Shown here piece by piece: positions 36,701-46,620 of a stretch of DNA of 64,000 nucleotides. Under the pieces are notes generated by a model, which was not told the origin of the DNA, did no database searches, and worked only from the letters and a program-made list of their open reading frames with translations. The position numbers and the translations under genes were made by a program. Every line of letters begins with the position of its first letter. The stretch's first letter is position 1. Source of the DNA: Vandiemenella viatica (taxonomy: Eukaryota > Arthropoda > Insecta > Orthoptera > Morabidae); contig CM061919.1 of NCBI GenBank assembly GCA_031002005.1, positions 172,777,121 through 172,841,120 of the forward strand. The letters run 5' to 3'.

Positions 36701-38113
36701 AGGAAAAGGAACATGCTGAGATACGAGGTGTATGTTATCCTCAATTGAAAATCCGAATAAGCGGAAAGCGTCCAGTCCAAATAAGTCTGCTGTGAGAGAA
36801 CTGTTAACTACTAAAAAGGGGACTGAACGATGTACAGACTTATACATGACGTTTGCTGTGAATTGTCCCAGGAGTGCTATTTCCTGTTTGTTGTATGTCA
36901 GGAGGCGCTTGGGGGCCGGCGAGAGGGGGGGCGAGCCAATTTGCACATAAGTAGTATAATTAAGCAATGAGACTGCTGCTCCTGTGTCGACTTGTAGGCG
37001 CAGAGGCTTGCCATTGACCGTAACGTCAATAAAAAGTTTGGATGTAGTGGAAGTGTCTACCTGATTGATATCCATAGGTGCGCCGCTCAACCTGTCTTGG
37101 TAAGACCCTGGGCGGCGAGAGCCGGGATTGGCATTGGTGGTGTTGGTGCGGCAGACGGACGCCAGGTGTCCTTCCTTGCCGCAACGTGAGCATTCAGCCC
37201 AACGATCCGGACAATTTTCCCTCTCATGTGCTGAATAACAGGCGGGGCAGGAGGGTAGGCGGAGCGGGCTGCGGCGTCGGCGCTGCGGGATCCGCTGCTG
37301 CTGCCGAGACTTGGTGCCCCTGCCGGAACGGGCCGGTTCGATGTCCTTCTGAGGAAGCGGTCCCCGGTTGTGGTGTCGGGAGGAGCGCGACTGGGAGCTC
37401 TGGATGGCGGCGACGTCCTGTGTGTCCTCTACGTCGGTTCGGATTGCGGCCACATCCGCCCAGGACTCCAGGCGGCGATCTGCGGCCGTAGATATTTCGA
37501 ATTTGTAGGCAAGTTCGATGACCTGCTCCAGGGATGGGTCCTCTAACTTGAGGGCGTCATGCCGGAGTGCGGCATCTGGTGCAGCCTGTATGATGTGATC
37601 ACGCACCATGTCGTCGGCGTAGGATTCGTGGGAACAACGAGTTTGAAACTTACATTTTCTGCTAAGGCCTTGGAGTTCGGCCGCCCACTGGCGATACGTC
37701 TGATCGGGCTTCTTCCGGCATTGATAGAATTCGACGCGGGCCGCGACGACATGGTACCGGCGTCTGTAGTATGCATTCAGTGTCGTACAGATGGTCGTGA
37801 AGGTGAGGGTGTCGGGGTCTTGTGGCTGAAGTTTGGTGAGCAAGACATACATCTTCGATTGGTTCCAGGAAAGGAAATATGCACGTTGGTCTTCTTCTTT
37901 GGTTATGTGGTGAATTGCGAAGTGTTGTCTTATGCGCTTCTCGTAGGTCTCCCATTCCTCGACGTCGTCGTTGAATGCTGGGAACGGAGGCGGGGCCGTG
38001 GGTTGGCGGAGATTCCTGACTTCCGCAATCAGTTGTCTCTGAGATTCGAAGAACTGATGTAGAAGTCCTTGGAGGAACTGTTGCCATTCCGTAGGTGCTG
38101 CTGGCGTAGCCAT
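33617..38113 (-). CDS. Gypsy gag-pol polyprotein, 1498 aa, uninterrupted
   Basis: Encodes all proteins needed to copy the element through RNA. The ATG at 38113 (MATPAAPTEW) lies 36 bases inside the 5' LTR. Order by residue: gag-like capsid region (about 45-220), basic linker, zinc knuckles at 289-321 (CSRCGKEGHLASVC is a perfect CX2CX4HX4C), aspartic protease with VDTGA (375-379), reverse transcriptase with FTKIDLAEAY (594) and YLDD (658-661), RNase H starting ATDASDYG (805), integrase zinc region (HX..H...CTIC, about 1036-1076) and DDE core (LDFAGPF, VTDNGPQF, HPQSNGEAE; about 1102-1191), then a proline/arginine-rich tail that runs into the 3' LTR. Gag and pol are fused in one frame without a shift. 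Similarity to Mag/K02A2.6-type elements is recalled, not tested. Confidence 0.95.
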   Translation of the reverse strand: MATPAAPTEWQQFLQGLLHQFFESQRQLIAEVRNLRQPTAPPPFPAFNDDVEEWETYEKRIRQHFAIHHITKEEDQRAYFLSWNQSKMYVLLTKLQPQDPDTLTFTTICTTLNAYYRRRYHVVAARVEFYQCRKKPDQTYRQWAAELQGLSRKCKFQTRCSHESYADDMVRDHIIQAAPDAALRHDALKLEDPSLEQVIELAYKFEISTAADRRLESWADVAAIRTDVEDTQDVAAIQSSQSRSSRHHNRGPLPQKDIEPARSGRGTKSRQQQRIPQRRRRSPLRLPSCPACYSAHERENCPDRWAECSRCGKEGHLASVCRTNTTNANPGSRRPGSYQDRLSGAPMDINQVDTSTTSKLFIDVTVNGKPLRLQVDTGAAVSLLNYTTYVQIGSPPLSPAPKRLLTYNKQEIALLGQFTANVMYKSVHRSVPFLVVNSSLTADLFGLDAFRLFGFSIEDNIHLVSQHVPFPEVDALCTEFQDLFSPGVGCAKDFEASLQLRPDVRPRYFRARQVPVALQQPLQEELQRLQDEGILQPVRFSPWATPLVIVQKPGRRLRLCGDFKTTVNPHLLVDDYPLPRPDDLFRKLAGGTYFTKIDLAEAYLQIPLDIQSRQYTVINTPSGLFQLNRLMFGLASAPAIFQRYLEQLLQDIPGCINYLDDIVVTGPSAAEHMTNLRLLFLRLRAAGLKCNLSKCQFFQQSISYLGHIIAQEGISPAFSYVDAISNLPRPQDLHQLKSFLGKISYYRKFIPSAAQVAAPLYHLCRKNVPFRWTPACETAFHTLKQQLKSAACLMPYTPNLPLILATDASDYGVGAVLSHKLPDGTERPVAYISKALSAAQLKYSQIEKEALAIVFACSKFYSLLYGISFHLITDHKPLLSLFDPSTRLPTKTSHRIQRWALFLSQFRYTMHFRTTSRHANADALSRLPQGPDLAFDKSELLVFQIDDDIQEALKTFPVTASKVAAATGEDPLLRVIRHHIQHGWQTRSPPRHHQDLKFYYSIRHQLSVVEGVLLRTEPNSTPRVVVPRSLQPTILQTLHQGHWGIARTKSLARRHVFWIGLTTDVTEMVRRCTICAQQLPRPPQKFLSWPAPSGPWERIHLDFAGPFLGHQWLLVTDAFSHFPYVVRCSTITTEVTISALTKIFSIEGLPYAIVTDNGPQFRSREFLSFCTANNIQHLLTPPFHPQSNGEAERLVRTFKTQMTKYTTSHKLEEALTLFLSSYRTTPVGAKSPAELLHGRQPRTLLHLLLPPPKVQVPSGPFRFTPGSLVWARGFGSRAGWLPGVIQRPRGRQLFDVSLDGRIVRRHRNQLRPRYPTAPSSSTTARPSTSSSPSLPPPPLLPSNRCSGTVTAPPTTPQPVGRSDTLQPQPLDHLRGPSSAPPVQPPAIDADEPMPLAPQVPPPQPAPRRRSARIARGTAPYSPGGSLHSLLQGAAADDLADVADIASPPPPREGGMFSLPVKAPARQTSHTTRLHAGIHIRLQTGAEASKQTRKTNRII

Positions 38114-38149
38114 GATGGTCGAGAGTTCTTATCCCAACCTTGTCGCCAC

Positions 38150-38594
38150 TGAAGTGAACTACACTTAACGGTTCCTTGAAGTTTATTACTCGGTACACAA
38201 TACAACAGGTAAACCATAAACAAATGTGGGTACAGTTATCAGAAGACCGTCGAGAATTTCAGCCTGGTCCTGATCCGGGGTAGAGTGACGGCTTCTACTT
38301 CTCGCGAACTTCCGGTGGTCTTCTGTAGTTGACGCTGGTTCAGCGGTCAGGCTGGAACTGGCGGTGGAGCGGCCGGCTACGCTTATATAGGCGGCCTGGC
38401 GCAGGAATTCCGTTGTGTGGTAGTACGGCGACCTCTGTAAGAAATAGTCCCACTTAGCTTCTAGATGATTCTATTTGTTTTCCTGGTTTGTTTTGATGCC
38501 TCTGCGCCTGTTTGGAGTCGTATATGTATCCCGGCGTGCAGGCGCGTTGTGTGTGAGGTCTGCCTGGCAGGGGCCTTTACTGGCAGACTGAACA
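38150..38594 (-). repeat. Gypsy 5' LTR (445 bp)
   Basis: Second copy of the LTR described at 33306-33750, same length and by eye same sequence. In the element's orientation transcription would start here and run leftward, the same direction as the host GDH gene. Confidence 0.95.
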
Positions 38595-38742
38595 AAAACA
38601 ACTGAATGGACACAAAGAATTAAAACTGCGCATGTGTGTAAAGGAGGAATGTTACTTCCGAATGCCACCAGGCGCGCTTCTGTTGCTCATTTCATTCACG
38701 TTCTACAAGCATGTGTGCATTACTTTTCAGCCTACCCTCATA

Positions 38743-39328
38743 ATTTTCCAGTATTATTTTATTTTATGTTGTATCTCATTCTTCACTATGAGTCTGTTGT
38801 ACATAGCTTTCATGATTTGTACACTACCATATTCACGCTGTGCCATGACATTAAACAGTAAATATCATACATCATTCTAGTTATTTCTCCTGAGGCTCCC
38901 ACCACAAATATCTCAACCAGATCCCAGATCAACACTTGAGCTCAATCCTTATACAGTTGTTCTCTGTAATTGATCTTGTCAATCTCTCACTGCTAGGCCT
39001 GTCAGGGTTGCTACAGTGAGCATCGGTGTATGCACATCTCCATTCCCTCACCATGTGTATTGTCTGCAAATGAATAAGGTTTACTTGAGAAATATTGTAA
39101 TAAGTGTTCTTCTTTTGTTATATTTGTTGCTTCCCCCCTGCCTTCATCTATGACAAGTGTTGGGTTTACTTTGGTGACCTTCCTCCTTTTCACTGCCTAA
39201 AAGCATTTTCATTCTCATTATTATTGTAAAAGACTGACTTATCTAGATGAAAAAATAAATTATTAAATATGGTTTATGAAGAATAACAAAATCATGTCTT
39301 CAAGCACAAATAAAAAAATAATGCTTAC
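38743..39328. other. Intron next to GDH exon 4
   Basis: AT-rich DNA with the donor site GTAAGCAT on the minus strand at 39328-39321. Nothing else is recognised. Confidence 0.5.
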
Positions 39329-39516
39329 CTGCACAATAAATTTTTTGTCTTTCCACCCAGACTTTAATCCTACTATTTCCATCCACTTGTCTTCTCTAAT
39401 AAAGTTGTTGATGGCAAAGAACACTCCCAAGCCAGTGGCAGGTTCACGCCCTTGTATGCCACCACCTTCTATTGGTTTTCCAGTCACAACTGCCATTGGA
39501 CTTTGTTCTGAGTAGC
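39329..39516 (-). CDS. GDH exon 4: VTGKP segment
   Basis: After two bases completing a Gly codon, 62 codons: YSEQSPMAVVTGKPIEGGGI, then QGREPATGLGVFFAINNFI, ending KKFIVQ. VTGKP and the GREPATGLGV stretch correspond to the (C)VTGKP and GRxSATGRGV motifs of animal GDH, linking the glutamate and NAD domains. Acceptor TTTTAG and donor GTAAGCAT fit consensus; the upstream intron is phase 1 and the downstream one is phase 0. Replacement of the usual DINAHACVTG by YSEQSPMAVVTG marks it as diverged. Confidence 0.92.
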
Positions 39517-40060
39517 CTAAAAGCAAAAATTACAAGTTATGGTTGATTTATTTCATGCATCATGAAGGCAATTGCCAGAAGCTTTTAACAATACTGACAC
39601 TCTTACAAATAATACTTACAGCTGAAAGTTTAAAAAAAAATCAAAAAAAATCAAGTAACTGGAAAGTAGATTTGTGAGAACATTTTGCTTGCAGTCTAAT
39701 TGAAAGAAAAACCCGTAGATAGATTACACAAAAAATGCAATATATGTAAGGAAAAACTGTCTCTTACACAGTCAAAAAAATGTCCTTGTTTCCCCCTGGT
39801 GTCCCTTTGATCTAATCTCATGCTACATCTCACCCATCACATAAGAACTTACCCAAAATGCTCATTCCCAAATTTCTGCCTAGCACCCACATGTGTATCA
39901 GCAGAACACTCAATCTCAAGAACCTTCTGATTCAATGAAACCTTCTCCAGCAATAGACCTCCCTGTTAAACACACAGCATACATCCAGCCATAACTACTA
40001 ATTCCAGTCCTTCCACCAGTGAAACTTTTTCTTTTATTATATGTGACAGAACCAAACAAC
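39517..40060. other. Intron 3 sequence, no gene
   Basis: AT-rich sequence leading into the dispersed repeat at 40084. Nothing recognised. Confidence 0.4.
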
Positions 40061-40480
40061 ACACCTTTACCTGCCTCCAACACGTGATTTCAAAAATAGG
40101 ACTCACAAGTAACCAACTGTCTATCAGTATGAATGGTTATAGGCTAGCAGTTTACACCAGCAACGAAGACTACCCAGTAGAGATTCATGCTAGTTCCCAG
40201 AAGATCAATAACATCAAAAACTGTTTTATAATAAGAACAGTCAGAGTCTTTCCAGAAACTAAACCACCTTCTGAACTCAACACCAGCCTTCTCCCTGTCT
40301 GCAAGACCCTACAGTATATCCTGGACAGAACTCAATGCAGTTCTGTATGTTCTGATATAACCACTATGCACCTGGAAATATTGGTCTTCCCAGTAAATCA
40401 GGATGTTGAACTCGTTACATGCCTAACCAGCAAGGTTTTGGGTGGGGTGTGACTTGTTCTATCTTTAGCAGAATGTGGCA
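40061..40480 (+). repeat. Dispersed repeat, copy 3 (MNGYRLAVYTSN type)
   Basis: The best preserved of three copies: a 122-codon frame with NQLSISMNGYRLAVYTSNED, then INNIKNCF and ELNTSLLPVCKTLQYIL. The frame lacks a recognised domain. Its persistence across three diverged copies hints at a coding ancestor, probably part of a retroelement. Confidence 0.4.
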
Positions 40481-40599
40481 CGCATCATGACCTAAGACTA
40501 TTTGTTCCAAATCATGCTGTCCGTGAACTTGGCAATTTCTAATACTCTCTTTTATTCCTCAGCCACCATTGATCTCCTAACAAGAACAGTCTGATATTT

Positions 40600-41606
40600 T
40601 TAAAATCAATGGCTGTCAGGTATCTGTTAAATTTTGAAACTGCGTAACAGAATTTTACTGTCAGAACCGTGAGTTAGATTGAATAGAATATTAGTGCATT
40701 TCATTTTCAAAGTTAGTTTCTATGATAATTCAAGATAGAAATCAGGTTTTACAGTTTTTGAGATAGTATTTTCAATTTCAACATTCTTCAGCATTCGCCT
40801 GGAACGATATTTCGAAAGTTCATATCTAAATTATTTCTTTTCGGCTAACATAGTAAAGTTACGGAATTTTTCATAATAACTGAAGTTAACATTTGCTACC
40901 AGATCTAGCAATCTGTAAAATTTCAGAGAGATAGAATTATTTTTATTGTCAAGGTCAAATTAGATGATGCAAGGTTTTCTGACATGCAATTTGATATCTG
41001 ATCAGCCTCCCAGGATCTATTCATGTGAATGAGGAAAAGAGCTTGTTCCCACGGTTTGTGAGAGAGTAGTTGCCAGGAACCTTTGAGAAGCGGGGAGCGC
41101 GAGGTGATATAGACGAGTACGTTCAGTTGGTCGGCCTCAGTCGTACAGAAGCAGTCGGCGCAACACCATGTTAGGCCCAGTCGGCTAGGAACAATGCGAG
41201 TGACAAGATGTAGTTCTAGCACTTAGCTTTGAAAACTTTAGGCCCGCTAACATGCAGCGTAGATCACTCAGCTTTATTATATAGTGGAGTTAAAATGGTA
41301 TTTTTACCAAGTGGGACCTCGGGATTGTTTTAATTTACTAAAAGTGCGAACAATGGGAGCGTGTGATTCACTTTTATTTAATTTCCACAACTAAAAATTT
41401 GAACTTTGAACTATGGGGTGTGGTCTGGCTCGAACGGTTAATCAAACTTGCAAAACATTTCTTTGGTAAATTTGTCTGATTGCCTGTACAGTTTCTGACT
41501 TTGAAAAATCTGATGAATATAGTTATTCAAATGACAATGAACTATTTAACATCATTGAACTTACACCTTTCCATAGCTTTTGGTTTAAATAAGCTATGTG
41601 GCGACC
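40600..41606 (+). repeat. LTR-like remnant ending in TGGCGACC
   Basis: AT-rich block with phrases shared with 26.4-28.0 kb, then a GC-rich promoter-like zone (41040-41210), then the shared end pattern (GGTCTGGCTCGAACGGTTAATC, GATGAATATAGTTATTC) and GTTTAAATAAGCTATGTGGCGACC. TGGCGACC at 41599-41606 is the likely primer-binding site. No polyprotein follows, so it is a solo or truncated copy. Confidence 0.45.
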
Positions 41607-44103
41607 AGGTCATTATCTATCAGTCAGAACTGTAACATCCTAGTCTATGCACGGTTAGAGCTAAGACAACATGTTTATGCTCTACACCAAGCATAAGCTT
41701 TTCGTCTTACATGGCACGAGTTGTCATGGGTGCAAAAGGCTGTTGTTGGATTTGTAATAGTGAATGCATTCCCATAAAATGAATTTTATTATGTGGCCCA
41801 TCTCTTCAACATAAACTCAGACACAGGTGCTAAAGGATCTCATAAACTTTGTTGTTTAAATACATACAAATGTTCTTTACATTAACCAAAAAATCATTGA
41901 TCCTACTTTGTTCTTTGTAGACAGGTATTATATTAACCTTTCCTAACTACTAGCTAAATCTATTCTTTATGCCTTTCATGTAGGGCAGAACTGCCACTTT
42001 GTATTCCTAGGCAGTGGTTTGGCTCAAAGCCGTTTTGTTCACAGAACTGGTGGTGCTCCATGACATGGCTGTGTGTATAGCCCATTTGATGAAAAGGTTG
42101 TTGTAAGCATTGACCCCAAATAAGAGTTCTAGTGCATTCAACTCTGTAGCCAAAGTTTCAGTGCCACAGAATTTGGTCACCCACTCCACTGCACAAGGTA
42201 GCAAAAACACCCCTCTCAGTTGCTAAGTAATGGTGCAACATGGCATTAGATATGTTTTGGTTTGTTGTTTGTCACTCCCATGCATATTGGTAAAGAATCA
42301 ACACAAGAGAACCAGGTTTAAAAACAATTGTTTTTTGTTTTCCCAGGATCAGGCTTGAAAGGTTGGTGACAAAGTGATTGGGTAAGGGATATGAAGATAA
42401 AGCAAGGTAAAGGGATGTGGAAATCATGGTAGAGTTACTGTGTGCTTTTATGGAAAGGACTGTGAGCAGTAAATGGTTATATTTTTTGTATGACGGCTTT
42501 TTAACAGAGTAGCAAACTTACACAAGTGTTTCTGTGCATATCTGGCAACTATCTGTCTGTATTGTAACAAATCAGTTGCATATACTGTATAAACATAAAA
42601 GACAATTGTAGTAGATTTCATGAAAACAGATAGGAGAGTTGGCTGATATTTTCAAATATTGTTGCAGAACAGTCTGGGTGAGGGTTAGGGATTAAGGGAA
42701 ATTAAAAGCATAGAGAGATGGTGGAAATGGGTGATGCAATCAGAATCAGGTAGTTTTATTGCTAAGTCATTAGCTGGACTGTTAAAAAAAACAAGACCAG
42801 AGGAGCAGGATAAATCAGTATGAAATGATTGGAGGCATGGAATTGGTAAAATTGTAGGTCTACAAGCATTAAGATATGCCATGAGGCTGCTGATTTGAGG
42901 CATTGAAGGCTTACTCTCTGGTAGTGACTTCTCATGAATAAATCAGAAAATTTAGAAAGATTTAGATTCAAATCAATGTAAGAGATGTCAGTTGGCAAAG
43001 CATTACAAAAGCTTACATTCTTCTTGATAGCAGATATCACCAATTAGAAATTGTACTCCAAATGCACTTTTATTTTATTTATTTATTATTCTTGTTCCAT
43101 AGAGGTTTCTATGAGAAGACCTCTGGGATGTGTAATATAGTGTGATTAGGATATATATAAAAATTAACATGAAAATGCTTTAAGGCAATGAAATTAAGGT
43201 ATGATAGGGAAATTTAACCATACAGCTACCACATATGATGGCAGCTGGGAACAATGAATACCAAAAATATGATCACATATAACATAATATTTCAGTGTTA
43301 AACCATATTCTTGCAAGTGGATGAGACATTAATGTTCACTACGGTAAGGGTATGTTGGTGTGATCATATCCTACATCATTAAGTGACAGTTTGTTTCATT
43401 AATTGTAATAACCACACCTATACTACATCTTGCCAATTATTTCTTGAATTTAATCTTATTCCCAACCTGACATTTGTGTACAGTGAACCCACCGTTTGTT
43501 GCTGAGTAATTCATTTTTTTAATAAACACTCTTTTCTAATATAAAAAGATATGTTTCATTTTTAAAATTAATTAATGACATAATAAACACCTGAAATTGA
43601 ATTTTACTCAGAAATAAAACCCTGTTGATCCATTTTTTAGATCCCAAAAAAACCTTGATCTATGACCAAAATAGTTGGAGCTGTTTCCGAGAATGTTTAG
43701 TTCAGAATCTTTGTAAAATTTTAGTTACAAACAGTGACAAGATCATGAAAATAAAATTCAATAATGCATGCAAGTAAAATAACTACTTATTATTTTTGAA
43801 TAAAGGCTTTCAGTCTTAATATCAATGATATGGTAGTAAACTTTTAGTCAAGTTGAGTTGAACTTTCAAATTTTCCTTCTACATTCTGCATTGGATGAGC
43901 TCCCATAATACTTATACAATAAACTTGTCTGCATGCCATAAAACTATAATTACCAAGTGTTTATCATTCTGAATTGGTTTACATACTTACTTGTTAGTTA
44001 AATTCTTCTGCTGTAAGTTAATAAAGATTATAAATTCCAAACCAGTTCATTGTTGTATCACTGTTAACAATAAATCGTTTTTTAATGAAAATAAAATTCA
44101 TGC
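41607..44103. other. Intron 3 sequence, no supported gene
   Basis: About 2.5 kb of AT-rich DNA. Frames at 42210-42007 and 43043-42685 (minus) are short and match nothing I recognise. Confidence 0.4.
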
Positions 44104-44910
44104 TCATTATATATCTTATTTCTATAAGGTACTTTTTGTCATAAACATATATCTCCCTTCATACATAACCGAAATCAATGAATGAGGTGTCATTTTAAAG
44201 CTTATGGTCTCCACTTTAGTCACATCATATTTTAAGAAAGGAATTTTTCTGAATTCACCCTTTAAAGGGAAAAATGTCAATATTTCTAAAATGCTGTTTT
44301 TTGTGTCACAAGCCATTTATCTCCCTTTATATCTAACAGAGATAGAGAAAAGAGGTATCATATTAAACATTAAGGTCTCCACCGTGGTCACATTATATTT
44401 TAAGAAAAGAATTTTTTGGGATTCAACCCCACCCTCTGTCTCTAAAAGACCTTGCTGTTAGAGAGACGTTAAGCAGGAAAAAAAAAAGGAATTCAACCCT
44501 TAAAGGGGAAAAGTATCAATGGTTCTACAGCACATTTTTATGTCATGAGCCATTTATCTCCATTAATATTTAACCAAAATAAATAAAGGAGGTATCATTC
44601 TAAAAAATTAAGATTTCTGCTGTGGTTACATTTTATATGCACAGCAACACATAATTATGTTGACAAGCTGTATGCATTTTGTTCAGGTTGGTTGTATTCT
44701 ATTAAGGTCAGTGACAGTTTGACGTACATACAGAGTGTTTTAAATTTTCCTGTTTCGTAATATGTTGTAAGTATTTTGATGCATACCTATTACACTAAAT
44801 AAATAAATATTTGCTACAAAAATGTCGGTTCTAATTTTCATTATATTACAACCAATCAACCTCACCATTCATCATATTTTATCTGTGAAATTTTCACACG
44901 GGTCGTTTAG
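44104..44910 (+). mobile_element. Helitron-like family A, copy 2 (short, ~3 monomers)
   Basis: Start TCATTATATATCTTATTTCTATAAGG matches copy 3; the end TGAAATTTTCACACGGGTCGTTTAG before T matches with one change in CTAG. Only about three satellite monomers remain (44145, 44313, 44550) before the shared tail. The base before TC is C rather than A. Confidence 0.6.
44430..44490 (+). repeat. Truncated retroposon inserted in a Helitron-like monomer
   Basis: About 60 bases (CACCCTCTGTCTCTAAAAGA...GTTAAGCAGG) ending in an A run, flanked by ATTCAACCC at 44421-44429 and 44491-44499. The pattern is a short 5'-truncated SINE or LINE end with a 9-base duplication. Confidence 0.6.
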
Positions 44911-45550
44911 TATATATCAGTCTTTCCACCATCATCATCATCATCTTCTTGTGCACACATTCAGACCTCCTTGCATGTCTGTATGTGTACACATCTTACC
45001 TTTTGCCATATGTCTTGCCTCCTATGTGAATAATTGTGAAGCATGTTTGTCATTCTTGTTGTTTTTTGTGTTCATCTGGCCCTCCTACCTTCCTATGTGA
45101 TGGGTTTTATTTTCCCTAACTTATCTTATTTTCAGTGCTTCCACTGTCACCATTATCCAATACCTTGTTCTATGAGAATCTAAATAACTAATAAAAACGA
45201 TACAATACAATATAAGATAGCATGATTTTATATTAATAAAATTAGTAAATAGAATTTATATAAAAAATTTAACTTCTAATTAGTTATTTACATTTAGCTT
45301 TAGAGAAGACTTGGAAATACACTTTGTTTGTATCTAAGTGGTATATTTTATATTTCGATTCTCAATATAGAAATGAAACCAATCTCAGAAGAATGCCATT
45401 TCTGTGACACTGAGATTAATGTGTAAGATGTTGAAAGTCTGGTTAACATCAAATGTCTTGTGCAAGAATCTGGCAGAAACACAGAAAATATATGGGGTGT
45501 CAAATTATCTGCAATACAAATAATTTCTCTGGAGATAAACTTTTAGTTGA
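44911..45550. other. Intron 3 sequence, no gene
   Basis: A short CAT/ATC repeat (44928-44945) and AT-rich DNA. Nothing else is recognised. Confidence 0.4.
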
Positions 45551-45559
45551 GAATGGTTG

Positions 45560-46165
45560 CATGATATGATTACAGGGTGGTATCAGAATTGCTTGTTGAG
45601 AGCTAGAAGTGTAAATATCTTGGCATAACGTTTGATAACAAACTCAACTGGGCAGTGCAAATTGGGCAGTTGGTAGGATAAGGTTACAAAAATCCTTCAT
45701 TTAATGAAGATGGTGATGAGAGGATGTACCAGAGAAGTTAGGGATTTGTGTTACAAAACTTTGGTCATACCATTGGTCGAATATGGTGGTGTAGTTTGGG
45801 ACCGACATCAAATACGGGAGTTGGAGAAATGCTAAGAATAGCTGCAAGATCTTCTTGTGGAAATTATTGCAGGACCCAGTCAGTAAATGATATGGAGTTG
45901 GATTGGGAGTCACTGAAGGAAAGGAGGAGGGTGAAGAGTGTGCTGGGAATGTACAGGGCATATGTTGGTGATGAGGCTTGGAGTGATATTGGTCAAAGAA
46001 TTAGGAATGGTGCATGGAAGGGGAAAGGGGACCATGACCACAAGATTGCGCTCAATTTCATGCATAAGGGCTTGGGAAATTTTTTTTTTTGTTGGTAAGG
46101 GTATCAGGGATTGGAACAAATTAACAAGTGAAGTGATGAATAATTTACCAAAAACTTAAAAATTT
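45560..46165 (+). pseudogene. LINE reverse-transcriptase C-terminal remnant
   Basis: Plus strand reads CKYLGITFDNKLNW (about 45608-45650), then VEYGGVVWDRHQIRELEK (about 45776-45828), ELDWESLKERRRVKSVLGMY, and IRDWNKLTSEVMNNLPK near 46110. These are the conserved tail motifs of insect non-LTR reverse transcriptases. Frameshifts and stops break it. Related but separate pieces lie at 51712 and 63226. Confidence 0.7.
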
Positions 46166-46259
46166 AAAATTTTTAAATAAGAAAAGTAAATAGGGGACGA
46201 ATTTAACATTCCAATTATAAAAGAAATTTTTTAATATATATATATATTGAACATTAGGA

Positions 46260-46620
46260 TAGGATGAAAAACCACCGCTTACCAAAGAAGGGGATTCCTG
46301 CGGCGTTGGTACACGAAAGAAGCGATCACACAAAGAATAGAATTTTCGAGCATGGCTCTTCCTCAGGAGAAGTGAGATGGCTGCACGCAAGCACTGCCGG
46401 CAGCCAACTGCATGAGCCACAATGTCGGTGGCTCATGGTGGGGGAAAAACAACATGGCAGGAAGTGAGGGTGGGGGTAGAAGAGCAAAGGCTGGAAAACG
46501 ATGATGAATAGCAAGTATAAAGCAAAACTGTACACAAGGACCCGTCATGGAAGGGCAGTATACCTCAGTTAATGGTCCAAAAAGCCCACCAAGTAATGGA
46601 CAAATGTGCAAACAACTGAA
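46260..46620 (-). repeat. Penelope-like element terminal fragment (inferred)
   Basis: GC-rich block, distinct from the AT-rich intron, that contains the hammerhead-like core at 46344-46366 on the minus strand. Such ribozymes are typical of the terminal repeats of Penelope-like elements. No reverse transcriptase is visible here. Confidence 0.35.
46344..46366 (-). ncRNA. Hammerhead-ribozyme-like core
   Basis: The minus strand reads CTGAGGA-A-GAGC-CAT-GCTC-GAAA: the invariant CUGANGA box, a 4-bp stem II with a 3-base loop, and the GAAA box. This is the compact form known from Penelope-like retroelements. Stems I and III are short or unclear in the surrounding sequence, so activity is uncertain. 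Confidence 0.45.

Larger units (their letters stand above)
33306..38594 (-). mobile_element. Full-length Gypsy-type LTR retrotransposon
   Basis: 5289 bases: two 445-base LTRs, 5-base target duplication AAAAC, primer-binding site immediately inside the 5' LTR (minus strand GTGGCGACAAGGTTGGGAT from 38149 down), one gag-pol frame and a polypurine tract. The LTRs appear identical, implying very recent insertion. No envelope-like frame is present. Its GC content contrasts sharply with the intron. Confidence 0.96.
32132..38740 (-). mobile_element. Mariner element split by a Gypsy retrotransposon
   Basis: Left end TA at 32130-32131 then CGAGGGTAGGCTGAAAAGTA; right end ...TTTTCAGCCTACCCTCA then TA at 38741-38742. 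The inverted ends agree over about 40 bases. Removing the retrotransposon and one 5-base duplication leaves about 1315 bases, the normal mariner length. The insertion falls about 20 bases before the transposase ATG. Confidence 0.92.

Noticed and set aside
33621..38223. Many frames on the strand opposite the Gypsy polyprotein, and out-of-frame ones on the same strand
   Set aside because: They are shadows of a GC-rich coding region and show no domains.
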